DNA of 21,448 nucleotides, taken from positions 1-21,448 of the IMG/VR virus record IMGVR_UViG_3300030104_006072, one strand, 5' to 3'. A model generated the notes under the pieces. It was not told the DNA's origin and made no database searches. It saw only the letters and a list, made by a program, of their open reading frames with translations. A program made the translations under genes and the position numbers. Source of the DNA: a virus. Positions 6,686 to 14,332 of this stretch are shown here, piece after piece (position 1 is the first letter of the stretch; each line of letters starts with the position of its first letter).

Positions 6686-8482
6686 ATGGGATTCGGCGGC
6701 GGCGGTTTTAGTCCATCACCAGGTAATGTAGCAGGGCCAACAGAAGTCGGCAGTGAGTTATCTGACGTTCACCAGTTTACAGGTTCTGTTGATATCACCG
6801 GGTCTCTTGAAATTAACGGCGTTCAGATCACAACGAACGGCGGTGGCGGCGGCGGAGCTACCAGTCCTGGCGGATCAAATACTCAAGTACAATACAATAA
6901 TGCCGGATCATTTGCTGGCTCGGCTAATATGGTGTTTAATGGCACCTCATTGACCGCAACTCAAATGACAGCTTCCGTCTCTATGAAAGCTGCGACTCTT
7001 CAAGTATCATCCTCAGCAGAGGGTGCTCTTTTCCGAGTAGACCACTCTACACAAACAGGTGCTAAACCCATCATTTATGTTACCGGTAGCGGTTTGGTCG
7101 GTATTGGAACCGCTGCCCCCCGAACGGATACACCACCAGCGTCAGGACCTACTCCCGGCGATGATACTAACCGAGTTCATATTTTAGGTGAAAGCGGCAC
7201 AGATCAGGGGCAGGATCCTGTTATAAACAGTGTTCTGATGTTAGAAAATGACAACCATGTGGGTATTCAATTTATGTTCCCAAATGGAAGAGCAGGTCAA
7301 CTTACTTGGGGAACTAACCTTGCCCAGAGAAAAGCTACTTTCTACTACGATAGTAACTATAATAAATATTGTTGGGAGGGAACTTCTTACGGCGCTACCA
7401 AAGTCATGGACCTTGCCGCAGGAGGTGACTGCCTCAACATAGGTAGCAGCAATGCCAAACATATGCAGGGCATCGGATCAGCTAGAGCCAACCTTCACAT
7501 ATCGTCTTCTACTGCTGGTGTAGATACGGGTGGCCCAGTCTTGCTCCGCATTGATCACGGGTCACAAGTAGAACCAGTCTTGTATGTCACAGGCTCAGGA
7601 CGAGTCGGTATTGGGACAGAATCTGTCTTGGCTACTCTTCACGTGTCGTCATCTACTGCGTCCAATTCCCTGGATCTTTTCAGAATTGATCACAAAGATC
7701 ATGCTGATAATCCTATATTCGTAGTCACAGGTTCAGGACGAGTTGGTATCGGAACAGCAACTCCTTCCGCTGTGTTGGATGTTCACCCTGATAACGGTGC
7801 TGGCTCCAATGAAGTCAAATTTAGGGGAAGCAACGGCACTAGTCATTTCTATTACAGCGCCGCCGAGCACACTTATATTCGTGGCGGAAAGCAGACCTCC
7901 ACAGTATTCATAGCTGATGCTAGAAATACTGGCGGATCAGATAATCAAAAATGTATTATCGGTAACGCAACTTCTACTACTGCCCAATTACACGTCTCCT
8001 CATCTGATAATTCAACTGTCATGAGCGTGACAAGCAATAGTGGAAGTATTCTGACAGCACAAGAGAATCAGCAAGTTTTATTCGGTGGCACTTACGGAGC
8101 GACAACAATAGAGACCTTGACATCCAATGGTGCTATTTCTGCCACTACCTCAACAACTATTTTGAATCTTACAGCGCAAAGCAACAACACACTGTATAAT
8201 TTTACGATTGCTGATGGATCATTCACAGGGCAAGAAAAGAAAATATACGCCATGGCAACAAGTGGAAGCTCTGGACCTAACTCAAATTCAGTCATGATCG
8301 CTGGCGCAAACATCAGAAGTAAGGCCACTAATGGCATTCTGTTGTTGAGTGGATCTATGCAAGACTTCGGCGGCGGACCCTCATGGTACTTTACCGATCC
8401 TCAAGCCGGGGCTTCTTTGGTTTGGGATAGTGCGAAGTGGCTAATAGTTGGAAACAACAATTTTAGCATATCATCTTCATAG
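6686..8482 (+). CDS. Fibre-like structural protein with VTGSG-VGIGT repeats
   Basis: 598 aa, SD CGGAGG. The N-terminus is Gly-rich (GFGGGGFSPSP), then SDVHQFTGSVDITGSLEINGVQI, a module common in phage fibre and appendage proteins, a poly-Gly linker and NTQVQYNNAGSFAGSANMVF. Three repeats follow, each with FRxDH, then IxxVTGSGxVGIGT and then LHxSSST: the VGIGT cores lie near residues 135, 304 and 350. The C-terminal 120 residues form another beta-rich module ending LVWDSAKWLIVGNNNFSI. Repeats of this kind build trimeric beta-helical shafts. The gene sits between head genes rather than with baseplate or tail-fibre genes, so a head fibre or whisker-like appendage is possible. Target and attachment site are unknown. 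Confidence 0.75.
   Translation: MGFGGGGFSPSPGNVAGPTEVGSELSDVHQFTGSVDITGSLEINGVQITTNGGGGGGATSPGGSNTQVQYNNAGSFAGSANMVFNGTSLTATQMTASVSMKAATLQVSSSAEGALFRVDHSTQTGAKPIIYVTGSGLVGIGTAAPRTDTPPASGPTPGDDTNRVHILGESGTDQGQDPVINSVLMLENDNHVGIQFMFPNGRAGQLTWGTNLAQRKATFYYDSNYNKYCWEGTSYGATKVMDLAAGGDCLNIGSSNAKHMQGIGSARANLHISSSTAGVDTGGPVLLRIDHGSQVEPVLYVTGSGRVGIGTESVLATLHVSSSTASNSLDLFRIDHKDHADNPIFVVTGSGRVGIGTATPSAVLDVHPDNGAGSNEVKFRGSNGTSHFYYSAAEHTYIRGGKQTSTVFIADARNTGGSDNQKCIIGNATSTTAQLHVSSSDNSTVMSVTSNSGSILTAQENQQVLFGGTYGATTIETLTSNGAISATTSTTILNLTAQSNNTLYNFTIADGSFTGQEKKIYAMATSGSSGPNSNSVMIAGANIRSKATNGILLLSGSMQDFGGGPSWYFTDPQAGASLVWDSAKWLIVGNNNFSISSS
7586..7756 (+). repeat. Diverged direct repeat coding for VTGSGRVGIGT
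   Basis: Bases 7586-7618 and 7724-7756 are 33-base copies differing at four positions, all but one pyrimidine-for-pyrimidine, and they encode the same VTGSGRVGIGT peptide. A third, more diverged copy lies near 7080-7112 (VTGSGLVGIGT). Recent duplication within a fibre shaft explains this, and such repeats can recombine to alter fibre length. Confidence 0.7.
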
Positions 8483-8576
8483 TCTCACGAAGTAACATTT
8501 TCAGATTTCTCGTCGTTTACTAAAGTAAATAACTATTTATTCTTGATGTATTATCATCAAACGAGAGGATTCATAT
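8483..8576 (+). promoter_or_regulatory. Leader of the scaffold/capsid genes with AT-rich inverted repeats
   Basis: This 94-base gap holds three nested inverted repeats: TTTACT-AA-AGTAAA (8516-8529), TAAATA-AC-TATTTA (8526-8539) and TTGATG-TATTAT-CATCAA (8543-8560), then the GAGAGGA ribosome site. The stretch TAAATAACTATT (8526-8537) resembles the T4 late promoter of gene 23 (TATAAATA followed by CTATT) as I remember it. The ACTATTTATT at 8532-8541 recurs in other leaders of this window. It is probably a late promoter or regulatory leader for scaffold and capsid protein; this is not proven. Confidence 0.45.
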
Positions 8577-9656
8577 ATGTCTAATATGCTAGAGCAGGCA
8601 ATTGTTGACGCAAAAACCCTACGTGAAGCTGCAATGAAGAACGCCGAAACGGCTGTCGTTGAGAAATACTCCGACGAAGTTCGTGATGCAGTTAGTAAGC
8701 TTTTGGAGCAGGAAGATTTTGATCTTGGGCTTGAAGCCACAACAGAAGAATCCCCAGCTTCAGAGGTTCCTGAAGAAACTGAGGAGACACTTGACCAGGC
8801 ACCACCCGCCCATCTTTCCAAAGATGAAACTATTGTTATTGATTTGAATGACATTGGCAAGACCCTTGGAAAAGAGTTGGCTTCAGGCGAAGCTAGCACT
8901 GAAGATGGTGTACCTCGCGAAGAGATGATTGATAATCTAGAGGTAGATGCCGCCGTAGCTGAAGAAGCTCCAGGCAACCGCTCAGATGATGAAGAAATTG
9001 AAATCAATGAAGAAGAATTAGCAAACTTGTTTAAAGAGATGCTATCTTCAGACGATACAGAGGTTGTTGAAGAGGTTAAGACAAAGGATCAACTTGAAAT
9101 TGATGAAGCCCAAGGTGATAAGATTGAAAAAGAAAACAAAGAAGATCACCCTCATGAAGCAGATCCTTACTCTGAACACGCTGAACTAGTTCGCAGTGAT
9201 TACACTGACGGAATGGAAGCAGAAGATATTGCTTGGCGCGAAAGAGCACAGAAGTCTGAACAACTCACTGAAGAAAACAACAATCTTAAAAAAGAAATTG
9301 CCAAACTTAAGGAAATCCTTGGTACGGCAAAAACCACACTTGAAGAAATAAACTTGCAAAACGCAAGGTTATTGTATGCGAATCGTGTTCTCGGAGACTC
9401 CTCCTTGAATGAGCAGCAAAAAAACAAAATTGCTGAGATGGTCGATAAGGCACGGTCGGTAGAAGAAGCGAAGTTGATATTTGAAACCCTTCAAAAGACA
9501 ATGGCGGGCACAGAAAGAAAGACCCCACAATCATTGTCTGAAGCAGTATCTAAATCTTCCTCGGTTATTCTTGGCGGGAATCGTAGAGATGAGCGCACTA
9601 CCGACGAGAACCCAACAAAAAATCGTTGGGCAACACTCGCAGGTCTTAAACACTGA
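8577..9656 (+). CDS. 22: Prohead scaffold / core protein (T4 gp22-like)
   Basis: 359 aa, very acidic in the N-terminal two thirds (many Glu/Asp), then a coiled coil at about residues 225-275 (QLTEENNNLKKEIAKLKE) running into LQNARLLYANRVLGD and NEQQKNKIAEMVDKARSVEEAKLIFETL, the conserved C-terminal signature of gp22 proteins. It acts as the internal core on which the major capsid protein assembles and is then degraded by the prohead protease; [I/L]-x-E sites such as LRE and LLE are present near the N-terminus. It lies 24 bases before the capsid gene, the order found in T4. The start is supported by GAGAGGA. Confidence 0.9.
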   Translation: MSNMLEQAIVDAKTLREAAMKNAETAVVEKYSDEVRDAVSKLLEQEDFDLGLEATTEESPASEVPEETEETLDQAPPAHLSKDETIVIDLNDIGKTLGKELASGEASTEDGVPREEMIDNLEVDAAVAEEAPGNRSDDEEIEINEEELANLFKEMLSSDDTEVVEEVKTKDQLEIDEAQGDKIEKENKEDHPHEADPYSEHAELVRSDYTDGMEAEDIAWRERAQKSEQLTEENNNLKKEIAKLKEILGTAKTTLEEINLQNARLLYANRVLGDSSLNEQQKNKIAEMVDKARSVEEAKLIFETLQKTMAGTERKTPQSLSEAVSKSSSVILGGNRRDERTTDENPTKNRWATLAGLKH

Positions 9657-9680
9657 TCAAATCATAAGGAGATTATAAAA

Positions 9681-11414
9681 ATGTCAGTATTAGAAACACT
9701 CACAGAAGGTATCAAGGCTCGTTCCTTGGCCTCAGAGGGTGAAGCACTTTTACAAAAGTGGGAAAAGACTGGTCTTCTAGAGGGACTAAATGATGTTACT
9801 CGTAACAACATGGCTCGCCTCCTAGAAAACCAAGCCGGTCAACTTCTCAAAGAATCCAGCACAATGGCGCAGGGTGACGTACAAGGCTTCTCCGCAGTTG
9901 CATTTCCAATCGTTCGTCGTGTATTCGGCAATCTATTGGCACAGGATCTTGTATCCGTTCAACCAATGAGCCTCCCATCAGGTCTCATTTTCTTCATGGA
10001 CTTTACCTACAACAGCGCAATGGCTGCTGATGGTGCGGTCGCCGCCGAATCCCTCTACGGTGGTAACGTAGTTGCTAGCCAGTTGACTGGTGGTGTTGAC
10101 TTGGGTTCCGACCCAGCAACGGCCCCAGAAAAGAGCTTCTATTCCCTCAACAACGGTTACGGAATGGCAACAGCTAGTGCTGGTGACATCAATGCTCACT
10201 TGGACGCTGGTTCAAACATCGGTGCTTCAGTAGCTTATGGTGCGCTCACGGCAGTTCACGTTGCTCGCCTAGCAGGCGACCCCGATATTCTTGAGTACAT
10301 GTCTAGTAACGCTACTGCTGAAGTTATTGAGCTTAGGGTTCCTGTTGGTTCCGGTGTCGGTGAAGTTGATGCCGTGTTCCCACGTCTCAACAAGGACAAC
10401 CTCGGTGCTATTGATATTGCTAACACCCCAGCTAATGGCGTTCAAGTTCGTCGTTTGACCCGTTTTGAGTCTAACGGTGACCTTAGCTTTATCTTGTTCC
10501 ATGATAACGGCGCTGCTGCCAAAAATGGCAACGCTACTGCCACGTACAACATCGCTGATAACTTTGGTGGCACTGCCCCAATCGGTGGCGTTGCACCTAC
10601 TACAACGTGGCCATTAGAAGCTGAAGCAGCACTCAAGGAAATTGACATCAAAGTTGATTCCGTAGCTGTCACAGCAATGACCCGTAAGCTCAAGGCTAAA
10701 TGGAGCCCCGAGCTTGCTCAAGATTTGAACGCTTATCATAACCTTGACGCTGAAGTTGAGCTTACAAGCATTCTTTCTGAGCAGATCGCTCTTGAAATTG
10801 ATCAAGAGATCCTTAAGGACCTCGTTGAAGGCGCAACCGCTGGTACATTGTACTGGTCACGCAGCCCAGGCAAGTTCCTTAACCGTGAAAGCGGCGCTGC
10901 TGTTGACCCAGGTGCAGCCACCCTGGCATATCCTGACTTCACAGGTACCGTATCCGAGTGGTACGAAACTCTTCTTGAGACTGTGAACGACGTAAGTGCT
11001 CGTATTCACCGTAAGACACTTCGTGGCGGCGCTAACTTCCTAGTTACCTCCCCAGAAGTAGCTTCCATTCTTGAGTTCACCAGCGGTTTCCGCGCTTCTA
11101 CTTCCGTAGATAGCGATCAAACCGGCTCCTGGGGTGCCCAAGCCATTGGTTCTATCAACCGTAAGATGGACATTCATGTAGATCCATACTTCCCACGTAA
11201 CCTTCTTCTAGTTGGTCGTCGTGGTGGCAGCTTCCTAGAAAGCGGCTATGTGTATGCTCCTTACGTGCCACTACAAGTCACGCCCACCATCTTTGGTGTA
11301 GAAGATTTCGTGCCCCGCAAGGGCGTCATGACTCGCTACGCCAAGAAGATGGTTCGTCCTGACATGTATGGTGTTGTTGTCTGCCGCGATTTGGTTGTCA
11401 ATACTGACGTATAA
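9681..11414 (+). CDS. 23: Major capsid protein (T4 gp23-like)
   Basis: 577 aa (T4 gp23 is 521). It is the HK97-fold shell protein. The N-terminus has the classic gp23 prodomain: LLQKWEKTGLLEG, then NNMARLLENQAGQLLKESS. T4-type protease sites are LLE (47-49) and LKE (56-58); cleavage after Glu58 would correspond to the removal of the N-terminal prodomain in gp23. Then come VQGFSAVAFPIVRRVFGNL and LPSGLIFFMDF, and near the end VEDFVPRKGVMTRYAKKMVRPDMYGVV, all typical of the family. The SD is AAGGAG. All Arg codons I read are CGT or CGC (no AGA/AGG), unlike neighbouring genes, in keeping with very high expression. A terminator follows at 11455. Confidence 0.96.
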   Translation: MSVLETLTEGIKARSLASEGEALLQKWEKTGLLEGLNDVTRNNMARLLENQAGQLLKESSTMAQGDVQGFSAVAFPIVRRVFGNLLAQDLVSVQPMSLPSGLIFFMDFTYNSAMAADGAVAAESLYGGNVVASQLTGGVDLGSDPATAPEKSFYSLNNGYGMATASAGDINAHLDAGSNIGASVAYGALTAVHVARLAGDPDILEYMSSNATAEVIELRVPVGSGVGEVDAVFPRLNKDNLGAIDIANTPANGVQVRRLTRFESNGDLSFILFHDNGAAAKNGNATATYNIADNFGGTAPIGGVAPTTTWPLEAEAALKEIDIKVDSVAVTAMTRKLKAKWSPELAQDLNAYHNLDAEVELTSILSEQIALEIDQEILKDLVEGATAGTLYWSRSPGKFLNRESGAAVDPGAATLAYPDFTGTVSEWYETLLETVNDVSARIHRKTLRGGANFLVTSPEVASILEFTSGFRASTSVDSDQTGSWGAQAIGSINRKMDIHVDPYFPRNLLLVGRRGGSFLESGYVYAPYVPLQVTPTIFGVEDFVPRKGVMTRYAKKMVRPDMYGVVVCRDLVVNTDV

Positions 11415-11426
11415 TCAACGCGACAT

Positions 11427-11449
11427 AAATAATATTCTGAATATTATTT
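11427..11449. repeat. Perfect AT-rich inverted repeat after the capsid gene
   Basis: Arms AAATAATATT (11427-11436) and AATATTATTT (11440-11449) are perfect 10-bp complements around CTG. It lies 12 bases after the capsid stop and 5 bases before the terminator hairpin, so the transcript end would carry two hairpins in tandem. It could protect the 3' end of the capsid mRNA. Confidence 0.6.
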
Positions 11450-11454
11450 GAGTG

Positions 11455-11485
11455 AACCCCGTCCTTGTGGCGGGGTTTTCTTTTT
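11455..11485 (+). terminator. Rho-independent terminator of the capsid transcript
   Basis: Stem AACCCCG / CGGGGTT (11455-11461 and 11471-11477), loop TCCTTGTGG, then a T-rich tail from 11476 to 11485 broken by one C. Placed 40 bases after the major capsid stop, it separates the head module from the neck and tail module, so the genes after it need readthrough or their own promoter. Confidence 0.88.
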
Positions 11486-11540
11486 AAGGTAAACCTTTAT
11501 AGAAGTCAAAAACTACTTATACAATAGACGAGGGTTCAAA
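11486..11540 (+). promoter_or_regulatory. Leader and possible promoter of the neck/tail operon
   Basis: After the terminator the leader contains ACTACTTATA (11512-11521), related to motifs in other leaders of this window, overlapping TACAAT (11520-11525) and the 10-mer TACAATAGAC (11520-11529), which is repeated exactly at 18340-18349. TACAAT would serve as a -10 box, with TTTATA at 11496-11501 as a weak -35 at 18 bases spacing. GAGGG then precedes the ATG. A promoter here is sensible after a terminator, but the boxes are weak. Confidence 0.4.
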
Positions 11541-12791
11541 ATGCCAACAAACTTACAACCAGCCAGCACTCTGAGTGCAACAGTATTGCCTGCAACAGGA
11601 TCCCCAGGAGATGTCCAGGCAACATTGGCTTATAACATTTATACAACCGACACATTTTATAGTGGTGCTGCCGATCAAGTTGCTTACACATACAATAAAC
11701 TAGGAGGTAATGTATTAGACTTAGAAATAACACCTTCTAATGTCTATAATGCATATGAAGAGTCTTGCCTGGAATATTCTTATCTGGTCAACACTCATCA
11801 ATCTAAGAATGTTCTCTCTACTTTGCTTGGTAATTCCACCGGCTCGTTTAATCAAGACGGTGAATTTGTTAGTTATGAACCTGGCACAGACGAGAAGCCA
11901 AACCTTAAGTATCCAAGATTGCAATTAGGGTATATCAACAATGTTGGTGACAGTATTGGAACCCACGTAAACATGGGAAGCAACCAAACAATATTCTCAG
12001 CGTCATTCAGCCCAGTAGACGGTGTTCAGGATTATGATCTCCAAGCGATTATCTACACTGCTTCTCTAGAAGCTGACTCTCCGTTTAAAGATCTTGTAGG
12101 TAAAAGAGCAATAACTATTCAGAAAGTCTATTATAAAACCCCTCAAGCAATGTGGAACTTTTATGGCGGCTATGCTGTTGGTGCTGTCGGCAACCTTTCA
12201 ACTTATGGTATGTACGCCGATGATAGTGCCTTCCAGCTTGTGCCTGCTTGGCAGAATGTTTTGCAGGCATACGCTTTTGAAGAAGATCTTCATGTTCGTG
12301 CTTCGCACTGGTCATTTAAAATCAATAATAACAAATTAAGAATCTATCCAAAGCCAAATGGTCAGGAGCCAGACAAGTTCTGGGTAGACTTCAGAGTAAC
12401 AGAAGAAGCGTTCACTGAAGAATCTGATCGCAAATACGGAGCAGACGGGGTAAACAACATGAACACGTTGCCTTTCCCGAATGTTCCATATGAGAATATT
12501 AATAGTATTGGTAAGCAATGGTGCAGAAGGTTTGCCTTGTCTTTGGCAAAGGAAACTTTGGGACAAGTCAGATCTAAACTGGCAACCATTCCAATTCCAA
12601 ACAATGATATTACTTTGAACGGTTCAGCTTTGGTCAGCGAGGCAAAAGAGGAACAACTCAATCTCAGGAACGAACTCAAGGAAACGCTAGACCAGATGGT
12701 TTACGCCGCTCTTGCAGATCAAGATCAAAGACTCCAGAACAGTGTCGCTGATATAGTTCAGAAGATACCGACTGGTATTTATGTAGGGTAA
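11541..12791 (+). CDS. 13: Neck protein (T4 gp13-like)
   Basis: 416 aa. The region at about residues 325-375 (WCRRFALSLAKETLGQVRSK, then IPIPNNDITLNGSALVSEAKEE) is the conserved C-terminal signature of gp13-type neck proteins, which bind the portal after packaging and close the head. NVLDLEITPSNVYNAYEESCLEYSYLV near residue 55-80 matches the family's N-terminal 'helical adaptor' element. It is longer than T4 gp13 (309 aa), with extra beta-rich sequence in the middle (residues about 130-260). It is followed at 5 bases by the gp14-like gene, as expected for the neck pair. Confidence 0.75.
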   Translation: MPTNLQPASTLSATVLPATGSPGDVQATLAYNIYTTDTFYSGAADQVAYTYNKLGGNVLDLEITPSNVYNAYEESCLEYSYLVNTHQSKNVLSTLLGNSTGSFNQDGEFVSYEPGTDEKPNLKYPRLQLGYINNVGDSIGTHVNMGSNQTIFSASFSPVDGVQDYDLQAIIYTASLEADSPFKDLVGKRAITIQKVYYKTPQAMWNFYGGYAVGAVGNLSTYGMYADDSAFQLVPAWQNVLQAYAFEEDLHVRASHWSFKINNNKLRIYPKPNGQEPDKFWVDFRVTEEAFTEESDRKYGADGVNNMNTLPFPNVPYENINSIGKQWCRRFALSLAKETLGQVRSKLATIPIPNNDITLNGSALVSEAKEEQLNLRNELKETLDQMVYAALADQDQRLQNSVADIVQKIPTGIYVG

Positions 12792-12796
12792 TATAA

Positions 12797-13327
12797 ATGC
12801 CTCAGAATAAATGGACCCAACCTGTACAGCCACCTCCTCCGCTGTTTGTCGGCAAGGCAGAGAGAGATTTTGTCAAACAGATCAATGATGAAGTCATTGA
12901 AAAGATTATTGGTCAACAGGTATTATATTTTCCAATTGATAATAACAGAACAGATTATAACGTTTATGGCGAAGCAATAGAAAAAACATTCCTACCTCCT
13001 ATCAGAGTTTACTCTTTAGTTGAATATACTGGACCGAACAGAGTCCAAGAAGAGTATGGCTTTGATAATTTGTATTCCATCACTGTGCATTTCCACAAGA
13101 GACGGCTAACAGAAGATCAAAACCTATTTGTTCGCTTGGGTGATTTTCTTCAGTATGATCAAATGTTTTTTGAGATTGTTGATACTTGGGAGCCTCGTTA
13201 TATTTTTGGACAGGACAGTGACTTCGCTGATGGAACATCATTAGAGGTGACTGCCACTTGTCGTCAAGCTCGGAGCGGATTGTTCAATCCTGCTGGTAGT
13301 CTTGGCGGACAACACAAGAAATCATAG
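12797..13327 (+). CDS. 14: Neck protein (T4 gp14-like)
   Basis: 176 aa. It opens with a Pro-rich arm (TQPVQPPPPLFVGKAERDF), then VIEKIIGQQVLYFPIDNNRT and LPPIRVYSLVEYTGPNRVQEEYGF, then YSITVHFHKRRLTE and LGDFLQYDQMFFEIVDT. This order of elements matches gp14-type neck proteins, which with gp13 form the connector that lets the tail dock on the head. It is shorter than T4 gp14 (about 256 aa). The ATG overlaps the end of a TATAAAT string, and AGGG lies upstream. It is flanked by gp13- and gp15-like genes. Confidence 0.75.
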   Translation: MPQNKWTQPVQPPPPLFVGKAERDFVKQINDEVIEKIIGQQVLYFPIDNNRTDYNVYGEAIEKTFLPPIRVYSLVEYTGPNRVQEEYGFDNLYSITVHFHKRRLTEDQNLFVRLGDFLQYDQMFFEIVDTWEPRYIFGQDSDFADGTSLEVTATCRQARSGLFNPAGSLGGQHKKS

Positions 13328-13338
13328 GAATTTTTAGT

Positions 13339-14220
13339 ATGCCTAAGAATACGAAGTTAGATCAAGATTTGAAAGCAGATTACAGTCTGAAGCCCTCAAC
13401 CCTAGAGGATATAGATACTGCGCTTTTCAACTATGTAAATGATTCTCTAAATGTGTTCTGCGACACAAATGATGGTTTCAAGAAAGTCCCTGTAATATTT
13501 GCCGGAGCAGAAAGAGCATTCCAAATAAAAAACCAACAAGAACTGAGAAGTAATGGTCGCTCCCTTGAATACCCAATAATCTCTTTGGTGAGAACATCCT
13601 TAACAAAGAACCCTCAGAACAAAGGTCGGTACGGTGTGTATATTCCGCCTTATTTTGATTTCTATAACAAAGGTGGCAGCATTCCCATCGCCCGTCAAGT
13701 TCAACAGGAAAAAACTAGAGAACGAGCAAACGCAACTTCTCTAAGAGTGTTCGGGAACGGGACAAATACAAATTATAATACTTTCCCGTTTCAGAACGAG
13801 AAGGTTGTGTATGAGACCTTGTTTATTCCTAATCCAACATTCGTGGAGATGGTTTATCAAATCAAGTTGATTTCTAATTACCAACAACAGATGAATCAGA
13901 TGTTGGCTCCTTTGTTGTCAACGTTTTCTACACCAGCAGTTTTTAATATCACCCACGAGGGCAACACCTATGAAGCCTTTGTTGACCCAGACTTTGGAAA
14001 CGAGAGCAACAATGCTGCACTGAACACAGACGAGCGAGTGTTTAAGACAACTGTCACTGTCAAAGTCCTTGGTCATATAATTGGTGCTGACAAGAATCAA
14101 GAAACTCCAACCGTAGCAGTAGTTGAATCTGCCGCTGAGGTGGTGATCGGACGAGAGAGAACAGTGGTTCAGGACGAGCCAGAGTTTCATGCGAGAAGAA
14201 AAGATAAATATAGACGCTAA
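13339..14220 (+). CDS. 15: Tail completion / sheath stabiliser (T4 gp15-like)
   Basis: 293 aa. The architecture follows gp15: FKKVPVIFAGAERAF, LEYPIISLVRTSLTKNPQN, then NPTFVEMVYQIKLISNYQQQ and MNQMLAPLLSTFSTPAVFNI, then FKTTVTVKVLGHIIG. gp15 caps the tail end, stabilises the last sheath ring and joins tail to neck. The N-terminal residues 1-25 are charged and variable, and the C-terminus is Glu/Val-rich and basic at the end. It has a weak SD (only GGAATT upstream), so translation may rely on the preceding gene 11 bases away. Confidence 0.78.
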   Translation: MPKNTKLDQDLKADYSLKPSTLEDIDTALFNYVNDSLNVFCDTNDGFKKVPVIFAGAERAFQIKNQQELRSNGRSLEYPIISLVRTSLTKNPQNKGRYGVYIPPYFDFYNKGGSIPIARQVQQEKTRERANATSLRVFGNGTNTNYNTFPFQNEKVVYETLFIPNPTFVEMVYQIKLISNYQQQMNQMLAPLLSTFSTPAVFNITHEGNTYEAFVDPDFGNESNNAALNTDERVFKTTVTVKVLGHIIGADKNQETPTVAVVESAAEVVIGRERTVVQDEPEFHARRKDKYRR

Positions 14221-14332
14221 CCATAAAAGGATATTGGTGGGTGTTTGGATTTATCAGCTACTATTTATTAGTAGCATTTAGTATGTCTATGCTAGCATAA
14301 TAGCGTTTTTACAACGAGGAGAAGGATTTTCA
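14221..14332 (+). promoter_or_regulatory. Leader of the tail sheath gene with hairpin and palindrome
   Basis: The 112-base gap contains a 7-bp hairpin, GCTACTA/TAGTAGC with loop TTTAT (14257-14275), whose 5' arm and loop include ACTATTTATT (14260-14269), identical to a motif upstream of the scaffold gene. A perfect 12-base palindrome TATGCTAGCATA lies at 14288-14299, followed by TAGCGTTTTT. The SD GAGGAGAAGG precedes the start. A T4-late-like GATAAATA lies just upstream at 14203-14210, inside the end of the gp15-like gene. It is probably a late promoter and leader for the highly expressed sheath. Confidence 0.45.

Noticed and set aside
8537-9007. 156-aa Ser-rich open frame on the minus strand
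   Set aside because: It lies wholly antisense to the scaffold gene; the low-complexity Ser/Ala product is the mirror of Glu/Asp/Ala-rich codons.
11424-11431. CATAAATA resembling a T4 late promoter
   Set aside because: Transcription from here would run at once into the terminator at 11455-11485; more likely part of the AT-rich inverted repeat region.
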